64,000 nt of DNA, taken from positions 124,001-188,000 of the forward strand of contig JAAWWE010000004.1 of the NCBI GenBank assembly GCA_021404525.1, in the 5' to 3' direction. Position numbers and translations under genes: made by a program. A model generated the notes under the pieces. The model was not told the DNA's origin and did not search any database. It saw nothing but the letters and a program-made list of their open reading frames with translations. The stretch comes from Rhodobiaceae bacterium. GTDB taxonomy: Bacteria; Pseudomonadota; Alphaproteobacteria; Parvibaculales; Parvibaculaceae. Each line of letters starts with the position of its first letter. The stretch's first letter is position 1. Shown here one piece after another: positions 19,405 through 27,055 of the stretch.

Positions 19405-19492
19405 AGCGTGTTGCGCCTAATCGGACCAAAAAACCGCGCCAAGCTTGCGCGTTCTTTTGCCCCTAGATGAATCTGGTAAGGCGCAATACGCT
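19405..19492. repeat. Long imperfect palindromic intergenic element
   Basis: Arms agcgtgttgcgcct (19405-19418) and aggcgcaatacgct (19479-19492) match at 13 of 14 positions across 60 bases. The centre contains a further small palindrome around cgccaagcttgcg (about 19437-19449). It lies upstream of ialB and beyond the mscS-type gene's 3' end. It has the form of a mobile intergenic palindrome rather than a simple terminator. Confidence 0.55.
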
Positions 19493-19581
19493 TTTGAGAC
19501 CCCCTAGCCATAAGGCTTGAGGAGAATCATACCGGGCTCTGCGCTGCTTTGCTAGCGGCTAAAGCAGGCTCATTGGTTGGT

Positions 19582-21987
19582 TTATTTCGCTTTGTTGTCG
19601 TCTGAGGCCATATGAACGACCCTTTGGGGGAAGGGAATCTCGATCCCTGCTTCTCTGAACAGACGGTCGATTTCAAAGCGCAGGCTGGAGGAGGTTGTAA
19701 TTCGCGAGGAAACGTCGCTCGTGAAACAGCGCAGCTGAAAGTTAAGACTTGAGTCTCCGAAATCCAGAAACAGCACGTCCGGGCTCGGCCAGGAGACGAT
19801 TTTTTCTACGTTCCGGGCTGCCGCTATCAGGGTTTCGCGGACGAGTTCTGTATCTGAGCCATAGGCCACGCCGACATTGATCTCAATCCGGGCTTTGCGG
19901 TCTGAATGGGTCCAGTTGATGACCGATGTCGCCACAAGCTCTGAATTGGGGATCATGACCTCAGCGCGCTGGAAGGTCTCAACTTCCGTGCGTCTCACAT
20001 TGATGTGGGTGATGTGGCCGAGCGTGTCACCGATTTCGATGAGGTCGCCGACCTTTATGGGTCGTTCAAACAGCAGGATAAGGCCGGAGATAAAATTGTT
20101 GGCGATGTTCTGCAGGCCAAAGCCGATGCCGACAGATAAGGCCCCGGCGATGATGAGCAGGCTCTGAAACTCGACGCCCAGTGTGGTGGCTGTGAGAAGC
20201 ACTGCTGTAATGATTCCCACATAGCCAAAGACTGTGGCGATTGAATATTGCGCACCTGGGTCGAGCCGCGTTTGCGGAAGGACGGTGTCGCGCAGCACCC
20301 TCTTGATCAGACGGAAAATGAGGAGGGTGGCAATGAATACCAAGATGGCTTCGAGAATGTCGGCAAAGGAAATAGTGACGCCACCCACGCTGATGCCGGT
20401 CAGCAGATTGTAGGTGATGGTCCAGATGTCGCTGAGCGGGATGCCCCACACAGCACCGATAAGTGCTGCGCCGGTAATGTAGACGGCCACCTGCATAAAA
20501 CTGATCAGCCAGAAAGCAACGGTGCTGCTGCCCTCTTCGGACAGTGCCAGCCAGTCTGCGGTTTCCTTGCGGCGCATGATGATGCCGATCCATTCGGCAA
20601 ACAGGGCGCGGGCGAGGAACAAGGCTCCGAAGGTGAGGGCGGTGCCGATCAGGTTGCCGATCAGATAGATGGAAAGGGCTGTGTAGCCGATCCAGGCTGC
20701 GACAGCGCCGGTGAGTGCAATGAGGCCGATGGTTATGCGAAGGCCCTGCCAAACAAATGCGCGGCGCCGGTCATATGGCTTTGCCTGGGCGGGCGCCTGC
20801 TCTTCGTCACCGCGACCGGCGCTCCAGTCTGGGTCGGCGCGCCATAAGGCGGGGCGCAGAAGATCAACGATCAGGATCGCTTCAAGCGTTGCCGTGAGGG
20901 CGCTGTAGATCGAGAGGAAAGCGGCGTCTGCTGGTGCGCTTGTAAAGCTCACGAAAACGTCTGAGCCAAAGAGGATACCGAGAGCCCCAATGCGCTGTGT
21001 CAGGTGCTGTGCGTATTTCGGTCTGATTGGTACAACCCGCCAGTTTGGCAAGGAGGGAGAGAGGGCTGCGCGCGGCAGCGATAGGGCGGCGATTGCAATC
21101 AGGAGCGCTGTGACAAAGCCGTTTACGAGATTGAGGAAGGGCCCTTCGTTGAGAGAAAAGGCAATGTTGAAGGTGAGCCAAAGGAGCCCTGCAAATAGAG
21201 CTGGCAGCAGGCCGTTGGCAAGGGCTTCAGTGCTCGCACCCAAGAGCCTGCGCGTGTAGCTCGGTTCCGGGATACGTTTGTCTCGTCCAAGCCAGTCCAC
21301 GAGAAGTCGTCGCCCAAAAAGCGCGACAGCTAAGATTGCGATGAGAACACCGAGCGGTGTTAGGCGTTGAAGCGTTGTTTGGCCCTGCTCCGTTGGTGCG
21401 CGCCACCAATCAAGCGGCGCCATGGCCAGCCGTGAGAAATAGGTGGAGGCGGCAGTCGGGATTGTTTGCAGGTTTCCCCATTCCAGCGGGCTTGGTGTTC
21501 GGGTGAGGAGTGTGGCAACCGCCAGCCCCTGCTCAATGCCAGAAAGGCGGAGTGTCAATGTATCCACGCGGCGGATGATGAGTTGAGCCTGCGCTGCCCG
21601 CCCGCGAAAATCAGCAACTTCTGCTTCATACTGGCGCCGCTTTTGTTGCACGTCGCGGGCTTCTTCCGGCTCCCCTTCAGCGGGACGTTCGCCGAGGGCG
21701 GCGAGCAGGTCACCTGAGTTTGTTGCAAAATCAGCTGCGGCATCGCGCGCTGTCACTGCATCTTCCCTGATTTTTGTCAGGGTTTCGCGAATGCCTTCGT
21801 CTTCATGTGCGGCATGATCGGGGTTTGCGAGCTCCGTCTCTATGGCATCGAGGGACCGGGACCAGGCATTGAAAGCCCGATTGAATTTCCATGCCGGTTC
21901 TGCGGTGTTGGCAAAGCTGGGCGTTGAAACTGCAAAGGCTGAAAACAGAAAGCTAAAGACCAGCAGAGATTTCACGACAGTGCTCAT
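19582..21987 (-). CDS. Large MscS-family mechanosensitive channel
   Basis: 801 residues. A signal peptide (about 1-26) and a periplasmic helical domain (about 27-200, coiled-coil-like, DUF3772 style) precede about eleven membrane segments. The C-terminal MscS core includes the pore helix with small residues (SLLIIAGALSVGIGFGLQNIANNFISGLILLFERPIKVGD), then the cytoplasmic beta and alpha/beta domains (ARIEINVGVAYGSDTELV, SSLRFEIDRLFREAGIEIPFPQR). This is the MscK/YbdG-like large class that releases solutes on osmotic downshock. Nearly abuts the trmH-type gene (two bases). Confidence 0.93.
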   Translation of the reverse strand: MSTVVKSLLVFSFLFSAFAVSTPSFANTAEPAWKFNRAFNAWSRSLDAIETELANPDHAAHEDEGIRETLTKIREDAVTARDAAADFATNSGDLLAALGERPAEGEPEEARDVQQKRRQYEAEVADFRGRAAQAQLIIRRVDTLTLRLSGIEQGLAVATLLTRTPSPLEWGNLQTIPTAASTYFSRLAMAPLDWWRAPTEQGQTTLQRLTPLGVLIAILAVALFGRRLLVDWLGRDKRIPEPSYTRRLLGASTEALANGLLPALFAGLLWLTFNIAFSLNEGPFLNLVNGFVTALLIAIAALSLPRAALSPSLPNWRVVPIRPKYAQHLTQRIGALGILFGSDVFVSFTSAPADAAFLSIYSALTATLEAILIVDLLRPALWRADPDWSAGRGDEEQAPAQAKPYDRRRAFVWQGLRITIGLIALTGAVAAWIGYTALSIYLIGNLIGTALTFGALFLARALFAEWIGIIMRRKETADWLALSEEGSSTVAFWLISFMQVAVYITGAALIGAVWGIPLSDIWTITYNLLTGISVGGVTISFADILEAILVFIATLLIFRLIKRVLRDTVLPQTRLDPGAQYSIATVFGYVGIITAVLLTATTLGVEFQSLLIIAGALSVGIGFGLQNIANNFISGLILLFERPIKVGDLIEIGDTLGHITHINVRRTEVETFQRAEVMIPNSELVATSVINWTHSDRKARIEINVGVAYGSDTELVRETLIAAARNVEKIVSWPSPDVLFLDFGDSSLNFQLRCFTSDVSSRITTSSSLRFEIDRLFREAGIEIPFPQRVVHMASDDNKAK

Positions 21988-21989
21988 GT

Positions 21990-22538
21990 CTATTCGCTCT
22001 TATTGTCGCGTGGTTTTGTCGAGCGGAGAAAGCGTCCGCCATGTTGGTGCGGCTTCTTTTCTTCCTGGGGTGCGCCCGGCATCAATGCGCGATCAGCGAA
22101 ACTGCCCAGAGACTTCACCCTGTCATACATGACGATGGCACCGGCGATTTGTACATTGAGGCAAAAAGCGGTTGGGATTTTGATGATGTGGTCACAGGCG
22201 GCAACCATTTCACCCGACAGGCTGCCGCGCTCTGGGCCCAGAACATAGGCTGCGTTCAAGGGGTGGCGAAAGCTTGGCAACTCAATGGCGTCGTCGGTGA
22301 GTTCAATGCCGACCAGCTGGCATCCTTTTGGGAACGCCATGTCGCCGACGCTCTCCCATTCGTAATAGGGCAGATGGTTGGGCGTCTTCGACGTGTCGGA
22401 TTTCGCGGCTCTCACTGTGTAGAAAGCGTTCACAGTAAAGACAAAGCTTGCACCGAAAGCATGCCCTGAGCGGATGATGTTGCCCATGTTCATGGGTTTT
22501 GAGATTTCTTCCGCTCCAATGCCGAAATAGCCGCGCAC
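21990..22538 (-). CDS. TrmH/SpoU-family RNA 2'-O-methyltransferase
   Basis: 182 residues from a GTG start. It carries the SPOUT knot motifs: PMNMGNIIRSGHAFGASFVF (motif 1), AAYVLGPERGSLSGEMVAACD (motif 2) and IKIPTAFCLNVQIAGAIVMYDR (motif 3). GTG 22538 gives the typical start (VRGYFGIG...) with AGGTGA just upstream; the frame is open further upstream but without family similarity. The C-terminus is basic. It probably methylates tRNA or rRNA ribose. Confidence 0.9.
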   Translation of the reverse strand: MRGYFGIGAEEISKPMNMGNIIRSGHAFGASFVFTVNAFYTVRAAKSDTSKTPNHLPYYEWESVGDMAFPKGCQLVGIELTDDAIELPSFRHPLNAAYVLGPERGSLSGEMVAACDHIIKIPTAFCLNVQIAGAIVMYDRVKSLGSFADRALMPGAPQEEKKPHQHGGRFLRSTKPRDNKSE

Positions 22539-22630
22539 AAGGTCACCTAGTCTTTGTTGCAATTGCCTCAATGGCTTAGTCAATGAAGCGGGGTGGTGCA
22601 AGTTTCCGAAAGGCTCGGCGCTAAAACAAA

Positions 22631-22660
22631 ACGGAGGCTTCCATTTCTGAAAGCCTCCGT
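22631..22660 (-). terminator. Terminator/attenuator-like hairpin upstream of the trmH-type gene
   Basis: Perfect 10-bp inverted repeat acggaggctt / aagcctccgt with a 10-base loop. On the minus strand it is followed by TTTTGTTTTA. It sits 9 bases after the stop of a 26-codon ORF and about 90 bases before the trmH-type start, which suits either a terminator for a short transcript or an attenuator. Confidence 0.8.
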
Positions 22661-22669
22661 GTCCCCTGC

Positions 22670-22750
22670 TTAGAACCAACGGCCAGAGGATCTTCGGCGG
22701 TTGGTTCTGCGCAATTCCCAGGTAGGTGAGAGCGGGTGCTGATCGCTCAT
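22670..22750 (-). CDS. Putative 26-residue Arg-rich leader or small protein
   Basis: A short ORF starting ATG 22750, preceded by GGATCAGG, ending in RRTNRRRSSGRWF. Six of 26 residues are Arg, several encoded by AGA or CGA, which look uncommon in this genome. It is followed immediately by a strong terminator hairpin and then the trmH-type gene. No family recognised. The placement is what makes it credible; coding potential alone cannot be judged at this length. Confidence 0.4.
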   Translation of the reverse strand: MSDQHPLSPTWELRRTNRRRSSGRWF

Positions 22751-22799
22751 AATTGCCTGATCCTGTCTTACCCCGGTATGTGCGAGTGGCGTGCCAATT

Positions 22800-22829
22800 G
22801 AAAACCGATGAAAACCGGCGAAAAACTGC
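22800..22829. promoter_or_regulatory. Three tandem 10-bp repeats
   Basis: gaaaaccgat, gaaaaccggc and gaaaaactgc follow each other directly, so they share one face of the helix. They lie about 50 bases upstream of the small ORF on the minus strand and about 150 bases before the plus-strand quinone oxidoreductase gene. They are candidate binding sites for a regulator of either divergent unit. Confidence 0.45.
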
Positions 22830-22975
22830 GGATTTCTGGTGAGACGTTGCCCCAACGCTCCTCATTTCAAGACACCCTGTCTTGTTTTAGGACGGGCCAT
22901 CTGCCCGGTGGCGCTTTAGCGGGCGATGGGTAAGATGGCGGCAACGCAATCAAAAGAACAGGGAGCCGCGGTCAC

Positions 22976-23980
22976 ATGAAAGCCGTCCTTTGCAAAGAAT
23001 ATGGTCCACCAGAGAGCTTGGTCATCGAAGATGTCGCAAGTCCAGAGCCCGGCGAGGGGCAGGTCCTCATTGAGGTGCATGCTGCGTCGGTCAATTTCCC
23101 TGATGTGTTGATCATCGAAAACAAATATCAGTTCAAGCCGCCGCTTCCTTTCTCCCCTGGGGGCGAAGTTGCCGGACGGGTCTCAAAAGTCGGTCCTGGC
23201 GTCACGAAGGTTAAAGAAGGGGACCGGGTGATCGGGTCCTGCGGTTGGGGCGGTTTTGTCGAAGAGATCGTTGTGGCTGAAGCCCAGTGCACCCCGATCC
23301 CTGATGAGATGGATTACAATACCGGGTCCGCTTTTCTTATGACTTATGGCACATCGCACTTTGCGCTGCGCCGCCGGGCGAATATCCAGCCAGGTGAGAG
23401 CCTTCTGGTGATGGGTGCTGCCGGCGGTGTTGGTCTTGCTGCCGTTGAGCTCGGCAAGGCGATGGGCGCGCGGGTTATTGCGGCGGCCTCTACCGAAGAC
23501 AAGCTGCAGGTCTGTCGTGATCATGGCGCAGATGAGACCATTCTTTATCCGTCTGGCGAAATGAGCCGCGAAGAACAAAAGGCGTTCTCCGACAAGATCA
23601 AAGAGCTGACAGGTGGTCAGGGCGCTGACGTGGTCTATGACCCAGTTGGCGGTTCTTATTCAGAGCCTGCGATCCGGGCAACAGCCTGGGAAGGTCGTTT
23701 CCTGGTTATTGGTTTTGCGGCGGGCCCAATCCCGAAAATTCCTCTCAACCTGGCACTGCTTAAGAATTGTCAGATCGTTGGCGTGTTTTGGGGTGCCTAT
23801 ACAGGTCGCGAACCTGAAGAACATCAGGAAAACCTCGCCGAGCTGATGGATATGTTCAAGAAGGGGCAATTGAAGCCTCATATCTCTGCAACCTATCCGC
23901 TTGAAAAAGCCGCCGATGCGCTTACCGATATGGGTGGCCGAAAAGTGAAGGGCAAAGTTGTCCTCACCGTTCAGCGCTAA
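22976..23980 (+). CDS. NADPH:quinone oxidoreductase family (zinc-independent MDR)
   Basis: 334 residues. N-terminal GroES-like domain (VNFPDVLIIENKYQFKPPLPFSPGGEVAGRV), then a Rossmann fold with LLVMGAAGGVGLAAVELGKAMGARVIAAAS. No zinc ligands. Family members reduce quinones or enoyl thioesters with NADPH. First gene of a plus-strand group continuing through the SGNH-like, Rid-like and esterase genes. Confidence 0.92.
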   Translation: MKAVLCKEYGPPESLVIEDVASPEPGEGQVLIEVHAASVNFPDVLIIENKYQFKPPLPFSPGGEVAGRVSKVGPGVTKVKEGDRVIGSCGWGGFVEEIVVAEAQCTPIPDEMDYNTGSAFLMTYGTSHFALRRRANIQPGESLLVMGAAGGVGLAAVELGKAMGARVIAAASTEDKLQVCRDHGADETILYPSGEMSREEQKAFSDKIKELTGGQGADVVYDPVGGSYSEPAIRATAWEGRFLVIGFAAGPIPKIPLNLALLKNCQIVGVFWGAYTGREPEEHQENLAELMDMFKKGQLKPHISATYPLEKAADALTDMGGRKVKGKVVLTVQR

Positions 23981-24004
23981 CAGAACAACAGAGAGGCGGC
24001 AGTA

Positions 24005-24748
24005 ATGCGGGAGACACTTATTCGTCTCGGTATCGCTGCCGCCGTCTTTGTTGTGCTCCTCTTTGCCTTTTTGGTCTATGTGCTGCTGGCGTCCAGCAGC
24101 CCGGACTATTGGGCGGGTGAAATTTCAGAGTTCGAACGTCAAGACGTTTCCAATCCACCGCCCAAAGGCGGGATTGTATTTGTCGGTGGGCGCGATGTGC
24201 GCCTCTGGGAGACGCTGGAAGAGGATATGGCACCGCTTTCGGTCTTAAACCGCGGCTTTGGCGGGGCCTATCTGGATCACCTTACCTATTTCGCTGCGCG
24301 TATTATCAAGCCCTATCAGCCGAAGGCTATTGTGGTGATCGCCGGCGCCGAAGACATGGCTGATGTTCAGGGGCGCACACCAGAAGAATTGCTTGAGGGC
24401 TTCAAAGTTTTTCTGTCGGCCCTCCGTGCCCATGACGTTTCTGCCCCAGTTATCTTTGTTTCCATTCGACCGTCACCCATGCGAGCGGCTAGGTGGTTCG
24501 GGGCTAAAAGAGCCAATGGTCTTATCGAAGCATTTGCAGCGGCCCGAGATGATGTGATCTATCTGGATGTTGCGTCTCTCATGTTCACAGCGGATGAAGA
24601 GATGCGCGATGAGATTTTTCGTTGGGACGGACTGTCACTCTCACCTGAAGGGTACAGTCTGCTCACGTCACGTCTGAAGCCGCTCTTGTTGCGGCGCCTT
24701 AATTCCCCTCAACCCAATCCGCTGGAGGAACCTAATGGCCGACTTTAA
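24005..24748 (+). CDS. SGNH-hydrolase-fold protein lacking catalytic residues
   Basis: 247 residues. An N-terminal membrane helix (about 7-31) tethers a domain that follows the SGNH/GDSL pattern throughout: IVFVGG, VRLWETLEEDMAPL, NRGFGG, RAI/KAIVVIAG, FVSIRPSPMRAARW and FRWDGLSLSPEGY. The block I Ser is replaced (GGRD), the block III Asn is Glu (GAED), and the block V His is Ser (DGLS). The active site is therefore gone. Its 3' end overlaps the next gene by 14 bases, so the two are likely coupled. Confidence 0.85.
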   Translation: MRETLIRLGIAAAVFVVLLFAFLVYVLLASSSPDYWAGEISEFERQDVSNPPPKGGIVFVGGRDVRLWETLEEDMAPLSVLNRGFGGAYLDHLTYFAARIIKPYQPKAIVVIAGAEDMADVQGRTPEELLEGFKVFLSALRAHDVSAPVIFVSIRPSPMRAARWFGAKRANGLIEAFAAARDDVIYLDVASLMFTADEEMRDEIFRWDGLSLSPEGYSLLTSRLKPLLLRRLNSPQPNPLEEPNGRL

Positions 24749-25124
24749 ACCTATTGTCCCTGAGGCAATGAAAACAAATTATGACGTGTTTCACTTTGCT
24801 CCTGCCACAGTGATCGATAACCGTGTTTATGCGTCAGGCCAGATTGGCATTGGCCCCGACGGCAAATCACCGGAAAATCTCGAGGAGCAATTCACCCTCG
24901 CATTTGAAAGCGTTGGCCTTGTGCTGAAAGAAGCTGGCGCAAGTTTCGATGACATTGTCGAGATGACCACGTTCCATATTGGTCTTGGGTCGCATATTCA
25001 GGAATTTATCGGCATCAAAGACCGGTATGTGAAAGAACCTTATCCTGCCTGGACCGCGGTTGGCACAACGGAGCTTGCGATCCCCGGTGCTGTGGTTGAG
25101 ATTAAGGTCATCGCACACATCTAA
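24735..25124 (+). CDS. RidA/YjgF-family protein
   Basis: 129 residues, a full-length trimeric Rid fold. VYASGQIGIGPDG and PAWTAVGTTELAIPGAVVEIKVIAHI are the conserved blocks. The Arg that binds the substrate carboxylate in true RidA imine deaminases (P-A-R) is Trp here (P-A-W), so it should not be called RidA by activity. It starts inside the end of the SGNH-like gene. Confidence 0.88.
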   Translation: MADFKPIVPEAMKTNYDVFHFAPATVIDNRVYASGQIGIGPDGKSPENLEEQFTLAFESVGLVLKEAGASFDDIVEMTTFHIGLGSHIQEFIGIKDRYVKEPYPAWTAVGTTELAIPGAVVEIKVIAHI

Positions 25125-25162
25125 TAAACAAGAACTGAAAACACAGAAGCGGGAGAAACGAT

Positions 25163-26404
25163 ATGGGCCTTACGACAATCAGCGAAAGCACACCTGGTGG
25201 CACTGTCAGTGGTGTCTGTGATGAAAAATTCACTGGTGTCGTAGAGGCCTTTGTCGAAAACCTGACCTCACGGGATGAAGTCGGCGCCAATGTTTCTATT
25301 ACCATTGAAGGCGAAAAGGTCGTCGATCTCTGGGGTGGTAAAAAGGAGCGCGATGGCGCCAACTGGGAAGAAGACACTGTCTCGATCGTCTTCTCCTGCA
25401 CCAAAGGCGCGACAGCACTTTGCGCAAATATGCTGGTGGATCAGGGCAAGCTCGATCTCGATGCGAAGGTCGCAGACTATTGGCCTGAATATGCCTGCAA
25501 TGGCAAGGAAGAGACCACCGTTGCCATGATGCTCGATCACTCTGCCGGGGTGCCTCATGTGCGCCCGCAGGTGAAAGAAGGTGGCTATAATGACTATGAC
25601 TATATGGTCGACCTTGTTCAGAACGAAGAAGCTTTCTGGGTGCCTGGCACGCGGAATGGGTATCACGGTGTCACGTTCGCCTGGACCGTCGGCGAGCTTG
25701 TTCACCGTGCTGCGGGCAAACGTTTAGGTCAATATTTTGCGGATGAAGTGGCTGGGCCTTTGGGTCTTGATTTCTGGATCGGGACGCCAGAGAGCGTTGA
25801 GCCACGCATTGCAGATATGATCCCAACGCTGCCGGATGCGGATGCGCCGCTCAGCAAATTCACGCAAGCCGTGATGAGCGATCCGACGTCGCCATCGTCT
25901 CTTTTCCTGCTCAATGGCGGTGGGTTCAACTTTAACTCCCGTGAAGCGCATGCGGCAGAGATTGGATCTGCCAATGGGATTACCAATGGTCGCGGGCTTG
26001 CGGGTATGTATGCGCCTCTAGCCAATGGTGGTGAACTCAATGGTGTCAAACTGATGGGGCCTGATACGCTAGCCCGCATGGGACGTATTTCCATGGGCAC
26101 CCATGAGGACGCCACGCTTCTCATCGCCTCGCGCTTTGCCTTGGGCTTCATGAAGAGCATGGACAATCGCGCTTTGAAAGATACACCGGACTCGTCGGCC
26201 ATCCTGTCGGAGTCTGCCTTCGGTCATGTAGGCATGGGCGGTTCGATCGGCTTTGCTGATCCGGAAAATGCCATGTCCTTCGGGTACAATATGAACCGTA
26301 TGGGTGTTGGCATTCTCCTCAATGATCGCGGGCAATCGCTCATTGACGCGGCATACAAGTCTCTCGGCTATCGCTCTAATGCGAGTGGCTGCTGGACGCG
26401 CTGA
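25163..26404 (+). CDS. Serine hydrolase, EstB-like carboxylesterase of the beta-lactamase superfamily
   Basis: 413 residues without a signal peptide. S-C-T-K (in VFSCTKGA) is the S-x-x-K motif, Y-H-G (in GYHGVTFAW) is the family's variant of Y-x-N, and GHVGMGGSIGFADPE is the third motif. This set is typical of esterases hydrolysing short-chain or drug-like esters. GGGAGAAACG lies before the ATG. Last gene of the group. Confidence 0.9.
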   Translation: MGLTTISESTPGGTVSGVCDEKFTGVVEAFVENLTSRDEVGANVSITIEGEKVVDLWGGKKERDGANWEEDTVSIVFSCTKGATALCANMLVDQGKLDLDAKVADYWPEYACNGKEETTVAMMLDHSAGVPHVRPQVKEGGYNDYDYMVDLVQNEEAFWVPGTRNGYHGVTFAWTVGELVHRAAGKRLGQYFADEVAGPLGLDFWIGTPESVEPRIADMIPTLPDADAPLSKFTQAVMSDPTSPSSLFLLNGGGFNFNSREAHAAEIGSANGITNGRGLAGMYAPLANGGELNGVKLMGPDTLARMGRISMGTHEDATLLIASRFALGFMKSMDNRALKDTPDSSAILSESAFGHVGMGGSIGFADPENAMSFGYNMNRMGVGILLNDRGQSLIDAAYKSLGYRSNASGCWTR

Positions 26405-26423
26405 TCGCCCATTTTCTTTGCCG

Positions 26424-26466
26424 CATTTTCGACCTGCAAAAGTCTGCAACTTTTGGCTCGAAAATG
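26424..26466. repeat. Nested hairpin element between convergent genes
   Basis: Outer arms cattttcga / tcgaaaatg (9 bp, perfect) enclose inner arms caaaagt / acttttg (7 bp, perfect) around the loop ctgca. The right half, 26440-26463, recurs at 40675-40698 with one mismatch. It could act as a bidirectional terminator, but there is no long T run; its repetition suggests a dispersed element. Confidence 0.6.
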
Positions 26467-26467
26467 G

Positions 26468-26887
26468 CTAGCTATCCTTCGATAGCTTGTAGGTGACGGT
26501 GGCGTGGGCCACCGGTGTGCCTGCTTCATCTGTCACGTCTACTGAGCCAACGCAGATGGATCCGCCGCGGCGGATCACGCGCGCATTGGCGGTAAGCGTT
26601 TGGGCGCGGCCGGCATCGAGATAGTTGATAGAGAAGCCGATGGTGGTGCCGCGGGGGTTTTTGGGCGGTTCTTTCAATGCCCAGAATGCGCCGGTTGCCG
26701 CCACGTCGACCAGAGATGCAATGGCGCCGCCGTGGACCATGTCGCCGACGGTTGTGATGTCGTTCTTGAACGGCATGGCGACAACCACGTGATCCTCTTC
26801 AAGGCTGACCGGTTCCATACCGAGTAGCTTGCCGTAGGGGGACAGAACAATGCCATCGCGAAGCATGTTTTTGAGAGCGTCCTGCAT
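26468..26887 (-). CDS. PaaI-family hotdog thioesterase
   Basis: 139 residues. GDMVHGGAIASLVDVAATGAFWA is the PaaI hotdog signature, with the H-G-G turn and the Asp further along the helix; TTIGFSINYLDAGRA follows. It would hydrolyse acyl- or aryl-CoA thioesters. The ATG at 26887 has AGGAG six bases upstream, better than 26893 or 26965. Convergent with the esterase gene. Confidence 0.9.
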   Translation of the reverse strand: MQDALKNMLRDGIVLSPYGKLLGMEPVSLEEDHVVVAMPFKNDITTVGDMVHGGAIASLVDVAATGAFWALKEPPKNPRGTTIGFSINYLDAGRAQTLTANARVIRRGGSICVGSVDVTDEAGTPVAHATVTYKLSKDS

Positions 26888-27055
26888 CTTCATCTCCTTT
26901 GATTGTTTGATCGAAAGGTTGGCTCTATCGCGCTGTCTCGCAAGACTAATCGGGCATGTTGTCACGGAACCAATTTGCGTGATCCCACGGGGACCCCTAC
27001 ATTCAGACGCACCGTGAAACCTATATTGGCTTCGTGGATATGAGAAAGTCGCTTC

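Noticed and set aside
20248..20847. 199-codon plus-strand ORF opposite the mechanosensitive channel gene
   Set aside because: Composition (Gly, Asp, Gln-rich) is typical of an antisense shadow of membrane helices, and the opposite strand carries a clear MscS protein.
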